Positions 60,654 through 64,000 of a stretch of 64,000 bases of DNA are shown here, piece by piece; the first letter of the stretch is position 1, and every line of letters starts with the position of its first letter. The notes below the pieces were generated by a model. The model worked only from the letters and a program-made list of their open reading frames with translations. It did not search any database and had not been told where the DNA came from. Location of the stretch: positions 7,214,423-7,278,422 of the forward strand of contig CM070515.1 of NCBI GenBank assembly GCA_036346375.1, given 5' to 3'. The translations under genes and the position numbers were made by a program. This DNA is from Guadua angustifolia (taxonomy: Eukaryota; Streptophyta; Magnoliopsida; Poales; Poaceae).

Positions 60654-63344
60654 ATGGCGACTTCGCTTCGCCATCGTGTGGTCTTGATGTCTCTCTTGTG
60701 CATCGTTTCTGTCTCATGCTCTTCTGCGGCCGCCGGCGACTCGGGACGCGGCCCGATCACAACCAATGGCCGGAACTACACCAAGGTGTGCGACCCGGCC
60801 CGGTTTGCGGCCGTGGGTCTTGACATGGCGGGTTTCCGGTACTGCGACGCCTCGCTGCCCTACGTCGACCGGGTGCGGGACCTCGTCGGCCGGCTGACGC
60901 TGGAGGAGAAGGTGCGCAACCTCGGTGACCGCTCGGAGGGCGCGCCGCGCGTTGGCTTGCCGCGGTACCTGTGGTGGGGGGAGGCCCTGCACGGCGTGTC
61001 GGACGTCGGCCCCGGGGGCACGTGGTTCGGCGACGTGGTGCCGGGCGCCACCAGCTTCCCGCTCGTCATCAACAGCGCCGCTGCGCTCAACGAGACGCTG
61101 TGGCGGGCCATCGGCGGCGTGGTGTCCACCGAGATCAGGGCCATGTACAACCTGGGCCACGCCGAGCTCACGTACTGGAGCCCCAACATCAACGTCGTGC
61201 GCGACCCGAGGTGGGGCCGCGCCAGCGAGACACCTGGCGAGGACCCCTTCGTTGTCGGCCGGTACGCGGTCAGCTTCGTCCGCGGAATGCAGGACATCGA
61301 CGGCCGCGACGCCGCCGCCGCCGGCGGCGCCGACCCCTTCTCCAGGCCCATCAAGGTCTCCAGCTGCTGCAAGCACTACGCCGCCTACGACGTCGATGCG
61401 TGGTTCGGCGCCGACCGGCTCACGTTCGATGCGCAGGTCCAGGAGCGCGACATGATCGAGACGTTCGTGCGGCCGTTCGAGATGTGCGTCAGGGACGGCG
61501 ACGCGAGCTGCGTGATGTGCTCCTACAACCGCATCAACGGCATTCCCGCCTGCGCGGACGCGCGGCTCCTGTCGGAGACCATCCGCGGCGAGTGGCAGCT
61601 CCACGGATACATCGTCTCCGACTGTGACTCTGTCCGCGTCATGGTCAGGGACGCCAAGTGGCTCGGGTACACCGGCGTGGAAGCGAGTGCGGCGGCGATG
61701 AAGGCCGGGCTTGATCTCGACTGCGGCATGTTCTGGGAGGGCGTGCGGGACTTCTACACCACCTACGGCCTCGACGCCGTGCGGCAAGGGAAGCTGCAGG
61801 AGGCCGAAGTGGACAACGCACTGAGCAACCTCTACCTGACCCTGATGAGGCTCGGCTTCTTCGACGGCATGCCGGTGTTTGAGTCCCTCGGCGTGAACAA
61901 CATCTGCACAAAGGAGCACAAGGAGCTGGCCGCCGATGCCGCAAGGCAGGGAATGGTGCTCCTCAAGAACGACGGCGGCCGGCTCCCGTTGCACGCCAAG
62001 AAGGTAAATTCGGTGTCATTGGTTGGCCTGTTGGAACACATCAACGCTACGGATGTCATGCTTGGAGACTACAGAGGTAACTTTTTTTGACGAATCATCT
62101 GTACATAACTGTTCACTGTCCGACAATGGCTCAAGTTTCTTACTGCAAGCCTGTAGTTACTGTTGTTATAGTCGCGTAAAATTCTTGGTTTCTACCCAGG
62201 CAAACCTTGCAGAGTTGTGACACCATACGATGCTATAACGAAGGTTGTCAATGCTACATTCGTGCACGCATGTGACAACGGGGCGTGCGACACGGCAGAA
62301 GGGCTGGGCAGAGCGGCCATGATCGTGAAGTCGGTCGACGCGACCATAGTCATTGCCGGTCTGAACATGAGCGTGGAGAGGGAGAGCAATGACAGGGAAG
62401 ATCTCCTCCTACCGTGGAACCAGACCAACTGGATCAATGCGGTCGCTGAGGCCTCTCCGGATCCAATCATCCTGGTGATCATGTCAGCCGGGGGCGTCGA
62501 CGTCTCCTTTGCGCAGAACAACTCCAAGATTGGCTCCATCGTGTGGGCTGGATACCCTGGTGAGGAAGGTGGCACTGCAATTGCCGATGTTCTTTTCGGA
62601 AAATACAATCCAGGTAATCATACCGTAAAAAGTATTCTTACGTGATCAATTAAATGCAGGTTACTTACTACATCTACATGACTAGATCATTTCTCAACCA
62701 CTTTTTGGATGACCAAATTGTCAGGAGGAAGGCTGCCACTAACGTGGTACAAGAACGATTACGTCAGTCAGATTCCGATGACGTCCATGGCGCTGCGCCC
62801 CGTCGCCGACAAGGGGTACCCCGGCCGGACCTACAAGTTCTACGGTGGTCCGGCCGTGCTGTACCCGTTCGGCCACGGCCTCAGCTATACCAACTTCAGC
62901 TACGCGTCCGGCACCACCGGCGCTTCAGTCACGGTCCGGATCAGCGCCTGGGAGTACTGCAAGCAACTCACCTACAAGCCGGGGGTGGCCTCGCCGGCCT
63001 GCCCGGCCGTCAACGTCGCCAGCCACAGGTGCCAAGAGGAGGTAAGCTTCAACCTGACTGTGATTAACAGCGGCGGGAGGGACGGCAGCCACGCCATGAC
63101 GGTCTACACCGTGCCGCCGGCCGAGGTGGACGACGCGCCGCTGAAGCAGCTGGTGGCGTTCCGGAGGGTGTTCGTGCCCGCGGGGGCCGCCGTCGAAGTG
63201 CCGTTTACGCTCAACGTGTGTAAGGCGTTCGCGATCGTCGAGGAGACGGCGTACACCGTCGTGCCGTCGGGCGTCAGCAGGGTCCTGGTGGGAGATGACG
63301 CGCTGTCCTTGACTTTCCCGGTGAAGATCGAGTTGACAGCGTAG
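60654..63344 (+). CDS. Beta-D-xylosidase (GH3), secreted
   Basis: Releases xylose (in some members also arabinose) from xylan-derived oligosaccharides in the cell wall. Exons: 60654-62076, 62200-62613 and 62725-63344. All junctions are GT-AG and the product is 818 aa. A signal peptide covers about residues 1-27 (VVLMSLLCIVSVSCSSAAA). The GH3 N-terminal domain carries RVGLPRYLWWGEALHG, SPNINVVRDPRWGR, TPGEDPF and SSCCKHYAAYDVD. The predicted nucleophile is Asp323 in IVSDCDSV. The GH3 C-terminal domain includes GMVLLKNDGGRLPL and WAGYPGEEGGTAIADVLFG. A fibronectin type III-like domain ends the protein (about 700-818). Length fits plant beta-xylosidases. Exon 1 is strongly GC-rich. No lesion was seen. 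Assignment to xylosidase rather than another plant GH3 activity rests on family resemblance. Confidence 0.96.
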
Positions 63345-64000
63345 ATTAATCATTCTTTTCAAGTGTAGGGGTTCCGTCGATTCTTATTGAGTGTAATAAT
63401 GATTTAGATACTGTTTAAAAATTAACATGGCATAACATTATTTTAATTCTATATTTACGCAATAAAAATATAAAATTAAACATTACGCCTACAACATGAT
63501 TACTAGCAAATATTCAAAGAATACAAAACATGCTAGTAGAGAAAATACGCCTATATATACTAGCTAGCTCAACTGATACATAGATATAAACAATGCTATC
63601 ATAGCATTATGTATTTTTATCAGATTTAATCACAATAAAAAGATTGTTTGGATCAACAACTAGTTAGGGTGACACACGTACAGCTGGCTTGATGAAGAAA
63701 AGAAAGTTACGTAAAAGTGATGCGACCATAGAAGGTGAAGATGAGCAGGCATGTGGTACAACACTCCTAGAAACCTGATCGTGATCTGCCATTTGCATCG
63801 TCAAGTGGCCAGCGTTGGTCAAAGACACTGCTTTCCCTCATGCCCGTTGCACAACAAAACAAAGGGATGGAATGTTTCGGGTAGTAGCAAGTACCGGAGG
63901 AAGCAGAGAGCCCCAGTGGAACACGAGACAAGATCGGTTTTGTTTGTCGCTGCCTTTCATGTACAGGGACGTCTTCCATACGAAGGCACGTCCCATGAAA
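63345..64000. other. 3' flank of the beta-xylosidase gene
   Basis: AT-rich 3' UTR and intergenic DNA. No further gene recognised; a 70-codon ORF on the minus strand lacks any motif. Confidence 0.45.

Noticed and set aside
60714..61994. 426-codon ORF antisense to the xylosidase
   Set aside because: Shadow of GC-rich exon 1; the sense strand has the full GH3 protein.
39131..63344. Polygalacturonase and xylosidase as a cell-wall gene cluster
   Set aside because: They are nearly 20 kb apart with transposon-rich DNA between; two wall genes do not make a cluster.

Overview
The window looks like nuclear DNA of a grass (Poaceae). Four intron-containing plant genes sit among nested transposable elements. 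The GC-rich first exons of two cell-wall genes, Tourist- and Stowaway-type MITEs, and a large LTR derivative with a grass-type primer-binding site all point to a grass. I saw no prokaryotic features, tRNA, rRNA or CRISPR. The species cannot be named from sequence alone.

Intact genes, with every exon junction read by eye: (1) a DBP1-type protein phosphatase 2C, minus strand, 2482-4442, 4 coding exons, 381 aa; (2) a GSK3/SHAGGY-like kinase, plus strand, 18481-20892, 12 coding exons, 409 aa, with a 5'-UTR intron; (3) a secreted GH28 polygalacturonase with a proline-rich N-terminal linker, plus strand, 39131-40993, 5 exons, 491 aa; (4) a secreted GH3 beta-D-xylosidase, plus strand, 60654-63344, 3 exons, 818 aa. 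The first two act in signalling (dephosphorylation and phosphorylation). The last two act on pectin and xylan in the wall. Nothing shows that they form a cluster.

Layout. 0-5 kb: an unidentified coding-like remnant, then the PP2C gene. 5-9 kb: MITEs and a truncated, stop-containing ABCC transporter pseudogene (6.6-7.5 kb). 9.2-13.2 kb: a decayed Copia element on the minus strand with a hAT-like insertion in its LTR. 13-17 kb: mostly unassigned, with tandem repeats just upstream of the kinase. 17.3-21.4 kb: the kinase gene. 22.0-22.7 kb: a hAT-like element with GC-rich cargo. 23.9-38.3 kb: one old plus-strand Copia element split by a 3.7 kb non-autonomous LTR element carrying three tandem arrays, a related solo LTR, a CACTA deletion derivative and a Stowaway MITE. 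39-41 kb: the polygalacturonase, with a 5'-truncated LINE just beyond its stop. 43-52 kb: unassigned DNA with two more hAT-like elements, a foldback MITE, a Tourist MITE and a complex inverted repeat. 52.8-58.6 kb: retroelement debris and two more LINE 3' ends, one with a perfect 15-bp target-site duplication. 60.6-63.3 kb: the xylosidase.

The strongest structural results are exact target-site duplications that define the nesting order, and the array-filled LTR derivative. I found no convincing new defence or biosynthetic system.
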